Assembly (NCBI GenBank): GCA_030998225.1
Contig: JAPYXD010000716.1
Location: 310,001-374,000, forward strand
Reading direction: 5' to 3'
DNA length: 64,000 nucleotides
From: Diplolepis rosae
Taxonomy: Eukaryota > Arthropoda > Insecta > Hymenoptera > Diplolepididae
The position numbers were made by a program, and so were the translations under genes. Shown piece by piece: positions 12,301 through 22,056 of the stretch (position 1 is its first letter; every line of letters starts with the position of its first letter). The notes beneath the pieces are model-generated. The model was given only the letters and a program-made list of their open reading frames with translations. It made no database searches and was not told where the DNA came from.

Positions 12301-14127
12301 ACTCAGTAATTATACACTTCACAAATTTTTTGTATTAGAATTTTTCATTCCATTTTTTTTTTGGAATTCAAAAATATTAATATGTATACCTTGAGTCCTG
12401 GGACACCCTGTATAAATTGATTTGTAAGAAGTGCAAAGTGACTTATGTGGGACAAACAGGCATACTTCTGAATACTAAAGTAGAAGAACACAAAAAGAAT
12501 CTTGGGAGAAAGTGTAATTACCATAATGTTTTGTTTGATCATAGAAAGGAATACGCTGATCATGACTTTGACTGGAGTAATATTGAGATTTTGCACTCGG
12601 AAAATAATAAGGGAAAAAGATAATTCATGGAGATGTTATATATAAAAAGAGAGGGAGCATATTCTATAAATTTAAAAACAGATTTGGTGAAGTACAATGG
12701 TTGTTATGACAGCATAGTGGGTTATATTTAAAGGCAATGTTTCACAGTGAATTCCCTGGAAGTTTCTAGATTCTGCGAAGCAATTAACTTTTTATTGAAT
12801 GACCCTTAGGTAGAGAGAGACACACAAGGAGTTGTTTTAGTTTCCTGTTGGCCTACCCCGACGCCACATACGGTCTCATTTTCGTTCTACTGTTGACACT
12901 CCTGTCTATAGTCTTCTTGATTGATACAATCCAGAATCATATGGATTTGACAACAGTGGTGCCATCTATATGTCAGACCGGAAACTTATTGAGTGATGTG
13001 TTAAATACACGATTGTTTAATTGCTGGCCCAATACTGGCAAAATACTAATAAAGGAGATAACTGTTCAGTGAATATTTTATTAATTTCCATGAGTTAAAA
13101 TTGAAAAAAAAAATCCAAATTATTACTATTATTTATTTTGTTTTTCTGTATAATTCTGGTGTTTCTGTCAGTACTGTGTCTGCTTTCGAATCTTAGTAGT
13201 AAAAACAGCACTGGGTCAGTACAATCAACTTATATTTTTCAGGATATTCGATTTCATAGAAAAGGAGCTGAGCTTCTATACGAATTAAATAATTCGTGGT
13301 ATGCAGTTATAGATGTCCAGGGTAAAAAACCCAAAAATTCATACTCCGTGAGTAAATTAAGTTAAAAATGCATCAAAGCAATAACAAAAGATACAAAGTA
13401 TATTACGTGCTCAGGCGCACAATGAGGGTTATTGCGTGACGAGCGACAATGCTCGCAGAAGATCGAAGCCACGCCGGGACAAAGCCGAGACGAAGCCGAG
13501 GCGCGATCAGTCCTGCGAGCATTGTCGCGAGTCTCATAATTTCCCGAATTGTGTGCATTGGCACATATTCTATTTTATGTGACTTCGGTGCGGATACAAG
13601 TTTTTATGCGTACACTCAAATCTAATCTAGTATTGTAGTTGTTTGTGGCGCTAGTCATTACACATGATATTTCGCGACTAGTCCCAGCCATTTTGATTTT
13701 ATCGATCTTGTGTAGTAGTAGCTTGTTTTAATATAGCATGCGCAGTTCAATTTTTACATTTCATTCCTCTGTAGTGCAATATACTACATTGCGCTACTGT
13801 TAACTGTTGCGAAAAAACGAGTTTGCGCGCCGGTGGCACATAAAAATATTATCTTTTATTTTTGCAATTAAATTGTTAGGAAAAAAATGTTACTCTTACC
13901 TTCCTTCATTTCTTTTTGAATGATCAAGAAAATAAACCTAAAAAACGTTTTAGCCTCGAATCGGTGATGTTCTAGTAACAAAAGGATACATTTTGGGATT
14001 TTTAGTCGACTTTCTTCAGAATTTGAATCGAGAAATAGGACAATTTTATTTTCCTAATTACCCTTATACAATCTCCTCTGATGAACCTTGGAAACCTCTC
14101 AATATAAACACGAATGTAAATATATAA
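6364..14127 (+). CDS. secreted S1-protease-homologue-like protein, copy 1 (five exons, 248 aa)
   Basis: Exons: 6364-6421, 6890-7185, 7430-7543, 13243-13347 and 13954-14127. The spliced frame is open, 248 residues. Exon 1 is a signal peptide (MKFIIPVVLCAFLTLVYSE). A glycosylation sequon NIT follows. Then come KGTGLIVTYNTIITPFKNLEN, where S1 proteases have the His loop; SYDGPLNVA at the Asp strand; LALGFS at the VxGWG strand; and RIGDVLV at the Ser loop. His, Asp and Ser are replaced by Lys, Pro and Ile by my alignment. The exon 3 donor (GCA|GTAATG) is weaker than in the other copies and lies 11 bp from a mariner, which with its own insertions expands intron 3 to 5.7 kb. An AATAAA lies near 14233. 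The S1 relation is inferred from motif order; splicing across the long intron needs RNA support. Confidence 0.7.
8571..8620 (-). ncRNA. degenerate hammerhead-ribozyme-like motif in the Penelope-like element
   Basis: On the minus strand the order is TTTGAAGA, then the hairpin GGGTGCTC-GA-AGAGCACC, then GAAA and AGTCGCGC. Hammerhead ribozymes have CUGANGA, stem II, then GAAA, and Penelope-like elements are known to carry such motifs in their terminal repeats. Here the first core differs (TTTGAAGA instead of CTGANGA), so activity is doubtful. Confidence 0.45.
9006..9170. mobile_element. hAT-type MITE, 165 bp, target duplication GATCAGCG
   Basis: Ends CAGTGTTCGCAGAACGTGG and its inverse; flanked by the exact 8-bp duplication GATCAGCG at 8998-9005 and 9171-9178. 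It interrupts the GIY-YIG coding region of Penelope-like element 1. Eight-bp duplications and CAGTG ends are typical of hAT elements. Confidence 0.9.
10055..12842 (+). mobile_element. Penelope-like element 2, inverted partner, split by a foldback element
   Basis: 10061-10311 encodes the linker before the nuclease (IVLPYFGQISKTIQIMLKKF). 12411-12735 encodes the GIY-YIG domain (ICKKCKVTYVGQTGILLNTK, DHDFDWSNIEILHSENNKGK). The two halves rejoin in the same region when the 2.1 kb insertion at 10312-12410 is removed. A stop after NNKGKR and frame changes make it inactive. Its 3' end (12720-12842) is the inverse of 8683-8835 in element 1. Confidence 0.8.
10312..12410. mobile_element. foldback DNA element with arms of about 600 bp, target duplication TATA
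   Basis: Ends CAGGGTGTCCCAGGACTCAAGG and its inverse; TATA lies directly outside both (10308-10311 and 12411-12414). The left arm (10312-10920) and right arm (11805-12410) are inverted copies with few differences. The spacer of about 890 bp is not repeated and has no convincing gene. It is inserted into Penelope-like element 2. Confidence 0.9.
13002..13242 (+). other. acceptor half of intron 3 of copy 1
   Basis: Holds the donor-side motif 'gctggcccaatactggca' at about 13021 and the acceptor-side motif 'cagcactgggtcagtac' at about 13207, both shared with the other gene copies. It therefore marks the original intron after the mariner insertion. Confidence 0.55.
13405..13850. repeat. GC-rich hairpin repeat in intron 4 of copy 1
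   Basis: Two 16-bp arms, GCGACAATGCTCGCAG near 13445 and its inverse near 13512, enclose a GC-rich core with repeated 'agccgag'. A MITE-like insertion within the intron 13348-13953; its exact ends are not clear. Confidence 0.45.
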
Positions 14128-16308
14128 ACTCTTGTAATAGTGCAAAATATCAGTATCGATATACTTTTTAAATATTCTTTCTTGAATAGGTAGTAATTTC
14201 ATTGTTAATAGACTGTTTAGGAATTATAACATAAATAAAAATTGAATCAATTCAAAAAACATATTCCATATCTTGCGATAAACAAAGAAACCACAAATTT
14301 TTACGATTTCATTACATTTTGTGCAGACATTTTTTGACATTTTTGTGTGTAAATGTTATAAATTACCTATTAAACGACAGAATATTTTTGTTTATAACTA
14401 TTGAATATCCATTCTTATCTATGCATCCAAGGAATGAAAACTGATAATTATTTTTATGACTTTTTATGATTAAGGGGAAGGATCAAGTGAGTCACGTGAT
14501 CAAGAAAAATATTTTAATTTCCCTTCAGATTTTTTTACAGTATTCCTTAATTGTTTATAACCAATTAGCTTCTACAGAGATTGTTCCGAAACTTCAGTAG
14601 AAATATTCATTATTTCAGAAATAGCTTGGGGAAATATGAAATACTTCTCTTGATCACGCGACTTACTTGATACATGCCCTTAAAGTATATTTTTATCTTT
14701 GCACATTTACGAATCTATAATTAATCAATGTTTCTTTTCATTAGGAAGAAGCAGCAAAAGTCTGAGATACTTCACGCTACGTTTGAATAATTTTTTCTTC
14801 ATAAATTAATCATTATTTAATGAGTCGGAATTATCAATTTGGTATGGAAAATTGACAACTATTCACAATCAACGATAAAGAAGCAGGATAAAAACTGAAT
14901 TTTTTTAGAAAATCTTCCACGTTCTAAACATATTTTCGTGATAAGAAAAATTAAAGGCTTCTTATGACTTTCATGGCACTTATAATTAATTGAAAGCAGC
15001 TAACACGTAAGAGTGTTATTTTACCTAAATGCTTAAGATACTTAACGATATCAAAATTTTATACAATCAATGCAAGGTAAGAAAATAATTTAGGATTAGA
15101 ATAATTCGCCTTTAAGAGATCTATAAAAATCAAAATTATATAAATTATTTGGCTTTAATTTTAATTGTAAAAAACGCTACTATAAATTAAAATTTATATT
15201 TCTAGATTAGAATATACATAGTTTTTGTTTCATTAATATTTTATTGTGCATCTTTTTCCCTCTCGACAAAATGTTGTAGCCTTTCTCTTCTCAAATTGAA
15301 GCCTAAAAAGTGACATTTTTTAAAAAATCGGACTTTTATATCTTCCTCCGTTTCGTTCATCGAGGAAATTTCGAGCAAGCAAAATTTTCTCACAAATAAA
15401 AGTATTAATGAAGTAAACAATAATTATAATATAAAATAATTGTATTTAATCAAGAGAAATCATTAAAATTTACTTATCATAAGGAAATTTCGTAATTTTT
15501 ACATTAAATGCACACTATTCTGTATTATTTTTAGATGATCAAACGCCAAGAAAGTCATAAAAAGCTGGCACCATTTAATATTTTAGTAATGAGAATGTCG
15601 TGATAAGAATGTATTTGTTAAACTCAAAGAATTTCTAAAAAAATTCAAGATTAGCTTTATATCATTATCACAAATGTTGAATAATAAGGTTCTAAAAGAC
15701 TTCATTAACAGTGAACAAATACAAAATACTAAAATATAAGTACGCATTTTACAGACACGTAAAGATTTTAAGCTCTGTAAACTCGAAGACGTGGAAATAA
15801 ACATCATTAAATCTCTTTTATACCTATGTCAAATTTCATTAGTGTACCTTTTAATTCTTCCTTCACAGTAAATTCCCCAAAAAACGATTTTTTCAACCCA
15901 ATAAAGTAGAAGGCCCTCAAAAATTTTTTTATTGGATAAACCTAAAGTCAAAATTAGACAAATAAATGCATAAGAACACTTAGGATATGTTGAAGTAAAA
16001 TCAATTTCAATTAATTTCATTGATTGTTCTCAATGCTTTATTTTTCAGGAAAATTTCACATTTGACAATGAATCTTTCTTAGTGAAGTACAATAGTCATA
16101 GTTAAAATTATCACCATATTTCATTAATTTATCATATAGTAAAAACATTGTTAGGTTTCGGTGATTCACAGGCTGAAATTTTTCTAAGGATACACTGAGA
16201 AAAATAGATTGTTGGATTCAGGATAATCATCTATAAATATTAAGACGTGTAATCCGAGATGAAAAATTAAAATTTAGAATGAACGGCTTAATTTGTAGAT
16301 ATTCAACT
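14128..16308. other. gap between convergent copies 1 and 2
   Basis: AT-rich, with many stops in all frames. It holds the polyadenylation signal of copy 1 (near 14233) and the TTAA-flanked MITE at 14474-14679. The short frames at 14002-14202, 15583-15807 and 15829-16020 show no recognisable domain. I see nothing else. Confidence 0.6.
14474..14679. mobile_element. TTAA-flanked MITE, 206 bp
   Basis: Terminal inverted repeats start GGGGAAGGATCAAGTGAGTC on the left and the right end inverts to GGGCATGTATCAAGTAAGTC. TTAA lies directly outside both (14470-14473 and 14680-14683). TTAA target sites suggest a piggyBac-like or Kolobok-like source. Confidence 0.75.
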
Positions 16309-19300
16309 TTAAAACTCAATTTCACCAGCGTAAGTAGGATAATAATATTTTCCTACTACCTTTTTATCCTTGATTTTATAGTGAATCAAAAATCCCATAA
16401 CCATCTGATGTGTTACTAGAACATCACCAATTCGAACCTGAAACAGTATTAGAAATTATTTTTAACATATTCTCAAAAAACATGAAGATAGATAAGAGTA
16501 AAAAATGTTCCACTAAAATCTCAATAAGAACTATAGCAAAATATATTTTCGTATCTTCTTGATCATTCTTCCACAAGTTTCTATTACTCGGTGTACTTAC
16601 GAAATATGAAAAAATATGAGGTGGATTGTCTAAATTTAGATTAATTTGCCACCAATTTTCCACATGACCTTGGACTTCAACTATTTTCTTTTGAAATACC
16701 TTGCTCTGCAACATATAAGTTTTTTGTTCTGAAAAAGTAAACTATCTACCAATGGCATTTAGTAACTCATCACTCAATAAGTTTCCGATCTGGCATATAG
16801 ATGGCACCACTGTTGTCAAATCCATATGATTTCTGGATAGTACCAACCTTTAAACATTAAATGTCAAAATTTCATGAAAATCTGACCTTTAGTTCAGAAG
16901 TTACAGAGATTTTGGTGAAGCAACTTTTGTTATTTTCAAAACAATGGATAACAAAGAGTTTCGAGTGTAAATCAAACATTGCTTTTTAATCGGAAAAAAT
17001 ACGGTTGAAGCAAAGCAGCGGCTTCATATGCGTTATGGGCAATCTGCACTAGGAAAATCAACAATCATAGGCTGGTATGCCCAATTTAAACGCGGTCGTA
17101 CAAACACCGATGACGCTGAGCGCTCTGATCGTCCAAAATCAGCAGTTGTTCTGGAAAAAATAACAAAAGTCCACAAACTAGTTTTGGGCGATCGTAAATT
17201 AAAGTTGCGTGAGATAGCAGACACCTTGAAGATATTAGAAGGTAGTGTGTTCACAATTTTGCACGAATCTTTGGGGTTGCGTAAATTGTTTTAAAAGTGG
17301 GTGCCGCGTTTGCTCACACCTGATCAAAAACAAAAACGCGTTGAAGATTCAGAGCGTTGTTTGGAGCTATTCAGGCGTGGTAAACAGGATTTTCTGCGTC
17401 GATACGTCACAATGTATGAAACATGGATCCACCACTACACACATGGAGACAATATCCATTCCCGAAATGAAGTTCTGCCAAGTACATAGTTACAAAACTT
17501 CCCGATGAGGGCATGTGTGTTCCCTGGGTGCAAAATGGCGACGTCTAATACACGATGCTTCTAAACCGTGGATGCCGCCATTTTGCACTCAGGGAACACA
17601 CGTGCCCTCATGGGGAAGTTTCCGAACTAAGTACTTGGCAGAACTTCATTTCGTGTTTTGTGAAGTACGGCCATAAGAGATTGGTCTCCTTATATCTAGT
17701 CTCCATGACTACACACCTGAAAAAAAAGATCGTCAGCTGAGTGGACAGCAGCTGGTGAAAGCCGTCCAAAACGACCAAAATCTTAACAATGGGCTGGTAA
17801 GGTTATGGCATCCGTATTTTGGGACGCGCATGGTATTTTGTTTATCGACTATTTTGAGGAAGGTAAAACCATTAATAGCGACTATTACATGGCATTACTG
17901 GATCGATCGAGCGCAGGAATCAAGAAAAAACGGCCTCACATGCAAAAGAAAAAAGTGCTGTTCCACCAAGACAATGCACCATGCCACAAGCCCATGAAAA
18001 CGATGGTCAAATTGAATGAATTAAACTTCGAATTGCTTCCTCACCCACCATATTCTCTAGCTTATTTTGAGAGCAAAGACGAATCTTTCTACAAAAATGG
18101 CACCGAAAACTTAGAGAAGCGTTGAAATGAATGTATTACGCTTGAAGGAAACTATGTTGATGAATAAAGTCGAATTTCTCGAAAAAACTGTCTTTTTCTT
18201 AGTTTTACCGAAAACTTATTGACTAATGTGTTAGATGCCACCAAGAAGACTAGAGACTAGGAGACTCAACTCCCGTGGTGGGGATACACTTTTCGTGGGA
18301 CGCAAGAAGACCAGAAACAGGAGAAGAAACTCTCGATACTCGGCCGTGTAGTCTGTTGAAAAAGCAGTGTTCACAGATTGCGTAAGATTTTTGCTCCCAC
18401 CATGGATCCCACCAGCTCATTGCGTCTTCCTCATTCAACCAACTTCTGGCAGTGGAGCGAGGTATAGTGGGACGGTATAGTGTAACTCGCGACGATCCCT
18501 TCTCTATTGCGATAGTTTGCACAGTAGACCAAAGTCGGCCCTTTGCGCATCTTGTGATGTGCTCAGAGCTGTAAGAAAAAATGACGAGACGAAGAACGGG
18601 CGCAGTAGCATCAGTGGCTCACTGCACGAGGCAGGGGAATCAAGAGGGGATATAAATTTATAAAAATATAAATTAGATTATATAATAAACGTAAATTCGT
18701 TCTGTAAGTTATCTTGTTAGTACTGGGCTAGCATTTTAATGTTTATATATTTATAGCATTATTCCTACCCTGGTGAATCCTATTGACATCATTTTAATAT
18801 TCATAGGTGTATTTCTTGGCGTGAAAATAGGTAACTGAGGAATCAAATCTTTTTTTGCTTCCTCAATCGCAGGTTCAAACTAAAACAAAATAAAATTTTT
18901 TCATCTAAAGTATTCAGTAACTATCAAATCAACTTGTGAAGTTTTGGAGATTCTAATTGGTCCAGATTTGTTTTGATTCCGGGTCGATGTTATACATTGG
19001 GAATTATTGTTAAAAGACAGCTGGGAAGTTTCTCGTTACAAATAACAGTCTTCCTTATCAAGTTATTGAATGGAAAGATTAATCTTTGGTCTGGAATTAC
19101 TTACGTTTGCCACACTGAGAGGTCCATCAAATTCACAATTGCTAATAATCCTACGCTTTTCTGATGAATTCAGTTTGGGGTTGAGATTAAATATAATGCC
19201 TTGGTTGGAATTTTCCAAGTTCTTAGCAGGAGTGATGAGTCTATCGATTTTCACTAATAATCCTGTGCCTTTTACGTACGAATTGTGTTCCTGAATTAAC

Positions 19301-19591
19301 AGAACTGTATAAACGTCCAATGTAGCCACATAATTATAAAACTCTTCTACATCATTGTTGAATGGAATAGACTTTCCAGTAATGTTGTTTGGCTTGTTCA
19401 ACTCAAATTCTGCAAAAAGATATTTCAAAAAATAAAATACTTAGGATATTCAAAGCATTATTTTCAACAAAAAAATTTCAAAATAATTCAAGCCCATCTT
19501 TTCACTATTGTAAATTGTACAAGAAAAAAATACCTTTAGAATAAACCAGGGCCAAAAACGTAGATAGAATAGCAGGAATTACAAAATTCAT
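16309..19591 (-). CDS. secreted S1-protease-homologue-like protein, copy 2 (five exons, 235 aa)
   Basis: Exons on the minus strand: 19591-19534, 19409-19105, 18879-18769, 16705-16601 and 16437-16309; spliced frame open, 235 residues. Signal peptide MNFVIPAILSTFLALVYSK, then sequon NNITGK. Key blocks: VKGTGLLVKIDRLITPAKNL (His-loop position occupied by Lys), EFDGPLSVA (Asp position Pro), MSIGFT, a fourth exon starting SKVFQKKIVEVQ, and VRIGDVLVTHQMVMGFLI (Ser position Ile). The C-terminus is the shortest of the intact copies. Intron 3 carries a 1467-bp mariner on the opposite strand. It is convergent with copy 1 and tandem with copy 3 on the same strand. The sequence supports a real, possibly functional gene; expression is not shown. 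Confidence 0.75.
16765..18231 (+). mobile_element. mariner, nearly full length but dead, in intron 3 of copy 2
   Basis: Ends match the 7555-13001 mariner (CATCACTCAATAAGTTTCC on the left) with TA on both sides (16763-16764 and 18232-18233). The transposase runs from an ATG near 16944 (MDNKEFRV) with a stop at the end of RKLF (17294). TMYETW replaces TMDETW, so the first catalytic Asp is Tyr. The second block HQDNAPCHKP is intact. A deletion joins HPPYSL directly to AYFESKDE, removing the third Asp. A 265-bp MITE sits in the middle. Confidence 0.85.
17443..17707. mobile_element. MITE, 265 bp, with 9-bp target duplication ACTACACAC
   Basis: Ends ATGGAGAC and GTCTCCAT; exact 9-bp direct repeats at 17434-17442 and 17708-17716. 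Inside is a nested inverted pair (GAAGTTCTGCCAAGTAC near 17468 and its inverse near 17635). A 9-bp duplication suggests a Mutator-like source. It interrupts the mariner transposase just after HHYT. Confidence 0.8.
18366..18480. mobile_element. truncated hAT-type MITE
   Basis: 'cagtgttcacagattgcg' at the left and 'caccatggatcccaccagctc' inside match the MITE family at 9006, 36607 and 49262, but the right end is missing. The rest of 18232-18660 is GC-richer than its surroundings and resembles no gene. Confidence 0.5.
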
Positions 19592-19836
19592 CGTTGTCGA
19601 CTCACTTTTATGTAATCTAATTTATTTCGATCACGACATTATATATAATAGATATCAGGCACCGTAATTTTGAGCTAGGAGCATTATCTCGGAGTTGATA
19701 AAATGATGATTTATTACTTCCCTAATTTTGAAAAGAATTAGATCAAGCATATATTTCCATTTATTTACACCGTCTAAAAAATCCGGGTAAATAATACATA
19801 AAATATATGTTTTGTTTACTTACATTTTTTATTGCG
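19592..19836 (-). promoter_or_regulatory. promoter of copy 2
   Basis: Minus strand: 'acggtgcctgatatctatta' then TATATATAATG about 55-60 bp upstream of the ATG, matching the family box plus TATA layout. GAGTCGACAACG precedes the ATG, similar to GTCGGCGACA in copies 4-6. Confidence 0.6.
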
Positions 19837-19838
19837 TA

Positions 19839-21534
19839 CACGGAGAAAATCCTACACTACTGGTTACTTCTTTCTACACGACTCAGTCGTGTAGCTGAAA
19901 AAAAATCACCTACACGACTGAGTAGTGTAGTGGCACGAATCAATCGTTTTTCGGCAGTAACTATTCGTGTCAGCCACACGAATGCTGCTACAGTCAAGAG
20001 TAGTGTCGTCTACACTACTCTACACTACAGCAGTGTTCGTAGAACGTGGACCCGTGGACGTAAACGGCCCCCACCACTGAACTGTGTGGATCCTCACTCA
20101 ACCAAACACGGCGTGTCGGTGTTTCCCCACTTTCTAGCTTCGATTTAATGCTGGCGGCTGTTGAACTAGGATCGAGAACTATGTTTCTCTCGACTTCGTG
20201 TGAAAGAGGCGCAGAGCAGACGACAAATTCAAAATGATAAGATATATAGTTTAAGATATTAGCTTTTTTTTTGATATTTTGATAAACACTTACCTAAAAT
20301 GAATATCTGAAAGATTTTTTTGGATTTTAAGATGATTTAGACAGTTGAGAAGTAATTTTTTAGTAAAATTTATGGTTCAATAAGTGTTTAATATATCTAA
20401 ACAAAATATCGATTTATATATTTTTTAGCCTTGTAAATAAATTATCACTTTATTATTATAAAATTTGTAAATTTTACTTCATAAGAAAGAAATCTCCATG
20501 TGTAATTTTGTGTGCAAAATTAGATATAATTGTGAAAAAAATGTGAAAAGATGCTACATAATATAAAAAAAGGTGCATATTTACATTCAAAAAAACTTTC
20601 CAAAGTATTTTATTCGAACCTTTTATTTTTTTAAATTTGAATCTCATGATTTATGTTATCTTGATATGAATTATCGTTCATATAATTTTTCAATTTCAAA
20701 TAATTTATTTACAAGGCTAAAAAATATATAAATCGATATTTTGTTTTGTTACATTAAACACTTATTGAACCATAAATTTTACTAAAAAATTACTTCTCAA
20801 ATGTCTAAATCATCTTAAAGTTCAAAAAAATCTTTCGGATATTCATTTTAGGTAAGTGTTTATCAAAATATAAAAAATAAAGCTAATATCTTAAACTATG
20901 TATTTTATCATTTTGAATTTGTCGTCTGCTTCGCGCCTCTTTCACACGAAGTCGAGAGAAACATAATTCTCGATCTTAGCTCAACCAACCTCAACAGCCG
21001 CCAGCATAAAATCGAAGCTAGAAAGTGGGGACATACAGACACGCCGCGTTTGGTTGAGTGAGGATGCACACAGTTCAGTGGTGGGGGCCGTTTACGTCCA
21101 CGTTCTGCAAACACTGCTCTACAGTATTGCTAATTGCTACACGACTGAGTCGTGTGGACCACACGATTTAGTCGTGTATGTCACACGAATTTCCTGACTG
21201 TCATCTTCTTTTTAAAAAAAAGAAGATCAAAAACACCTAATTACAACTGTCACTCTAAAAAATTTCCGTTATGCCAGTCAGTAAAATTCGTGTGACATAC
21301 ACGACTCAATCGTGTGGCCAACACGACTCAGTCGTGTAGCAATACTGTAGAGTAGTGTAGACGACACTACTCTTGACTGTAGCAGCATTCGTGTCGTTGA
21401 CACGAATAGTTACTGCCGAAAAACGATTGATTCGTGCCACTACACTACTCAGTCGTGTAGGTGATATTTTGTTTTCAGCTACACGACTGAGTCGTCTAGA
21501 AAGAAGTAACCAGTAGTATAGGATTTTCTCCGTG
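19839..21534. mobile_element. foldback element built from ACACGACTnAGTCGTGT motifs, with a nested hAT foldback
   Basis: TA-flanked (19837-19838 and 21535-21536) with ends CACGGAGAAAATCCTA and its inverse. The arms hold at least eight copies of a 17-bp palindromic motif (ACACGACTnAGTCGTGT and variants), so the whole element can fold at two scales. The hAT foldback at 20031-21116 is inserted in its left arm. Lies between the divergent 5' side of copy 2 and the 3' end of copy 3. Confidence 0.85.
20031..21116. mobile_element. hAT-type foldback element, 1086 bp
   Basis: Ends CAGTGTTCGTAGAACGTGG and the inverse; 8-bp flanks CACTACAG and CTCTACAG (one difference). The outer 180 bp on each side are GC-rich inverted repeats, continuing into AT-rich arms for a total of about 430 bp each. 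No transposase is left. Confidence 0.85.
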
Positions 21535-21536
21535 TA

Positions 21537-22056
21537 GATGGGAATTTTATTTGTAGTGTGATTTTTGAAATATTCAATATAATTATCGTTTCAAAAAAAA
21601 CTCTGCTTTGAAAAATAAAAATTGTGAATCTTCTAAAAACACAATTCACGTGTAAAGTAATTTTGAAATTTTGTTCTGAATCTGTTTCCGCACCAATGCG
21701 AACCACTTTATCTAATTCTCGAATTTTTATTTACGCATGTGCGAACAATCCGAAAAATTCGGAGAGTCAAAATTTGGGACCATATAGAACAGCGAATTTA
21801 CAAATTCAAATTTTCGGAAACGCCCCGGCGCAATGAGTTGCAAAATTTTTCCACATCACACTGTTTTCTTTTCATTTTCCTAATATAAGAATAATTGTTT
21901 GTTTAAAAACTACCAGTTTTGAAGTAGTGCCAACTGCAATTTATTTGAACAATTCTCAATGTTTCATTTTACAAGAAATCATCTTACATTCGACAATGAA
22001 TTTTGCTTAGTAAAATATAACGACAGCAGAATCATGTTTTACATTTTTACAGAATT
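21537..22056. other. gap downstream of copy 3
   Basis: AT-rich; no coding sequence recognised. The overlapping frames at 21479-21836 run across the element border and are not conserved elsewhere in the window. Confidence 0.5.

Larger units (their letters stand above)
7555..13001 (-). mobile_element. mariner in intron 3 of copy 1, split by Penelope-like elements
   Basis: The two ends, ACACATCACTCAATAAGTTT at 7555 and its inverse ending at 13001, are flanked by TA. Minus-strand transposase pieces lie at 7641-8440: a C-terminal block with LPHPPYSLDLAPSDYWLF (third catalytic Asp), HQALHR where HQDNAPCH is expected, TMDET (first Asp), and an N-terminus near 8435. The frame is broken several times. 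The middle (about 8480-12845) is a later insertion of two Penelope-like elements in inverted orientation. The 12847-12925 stretch does not match the related mariner at 16765. The transposase is dead. Confidence 0.7.
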
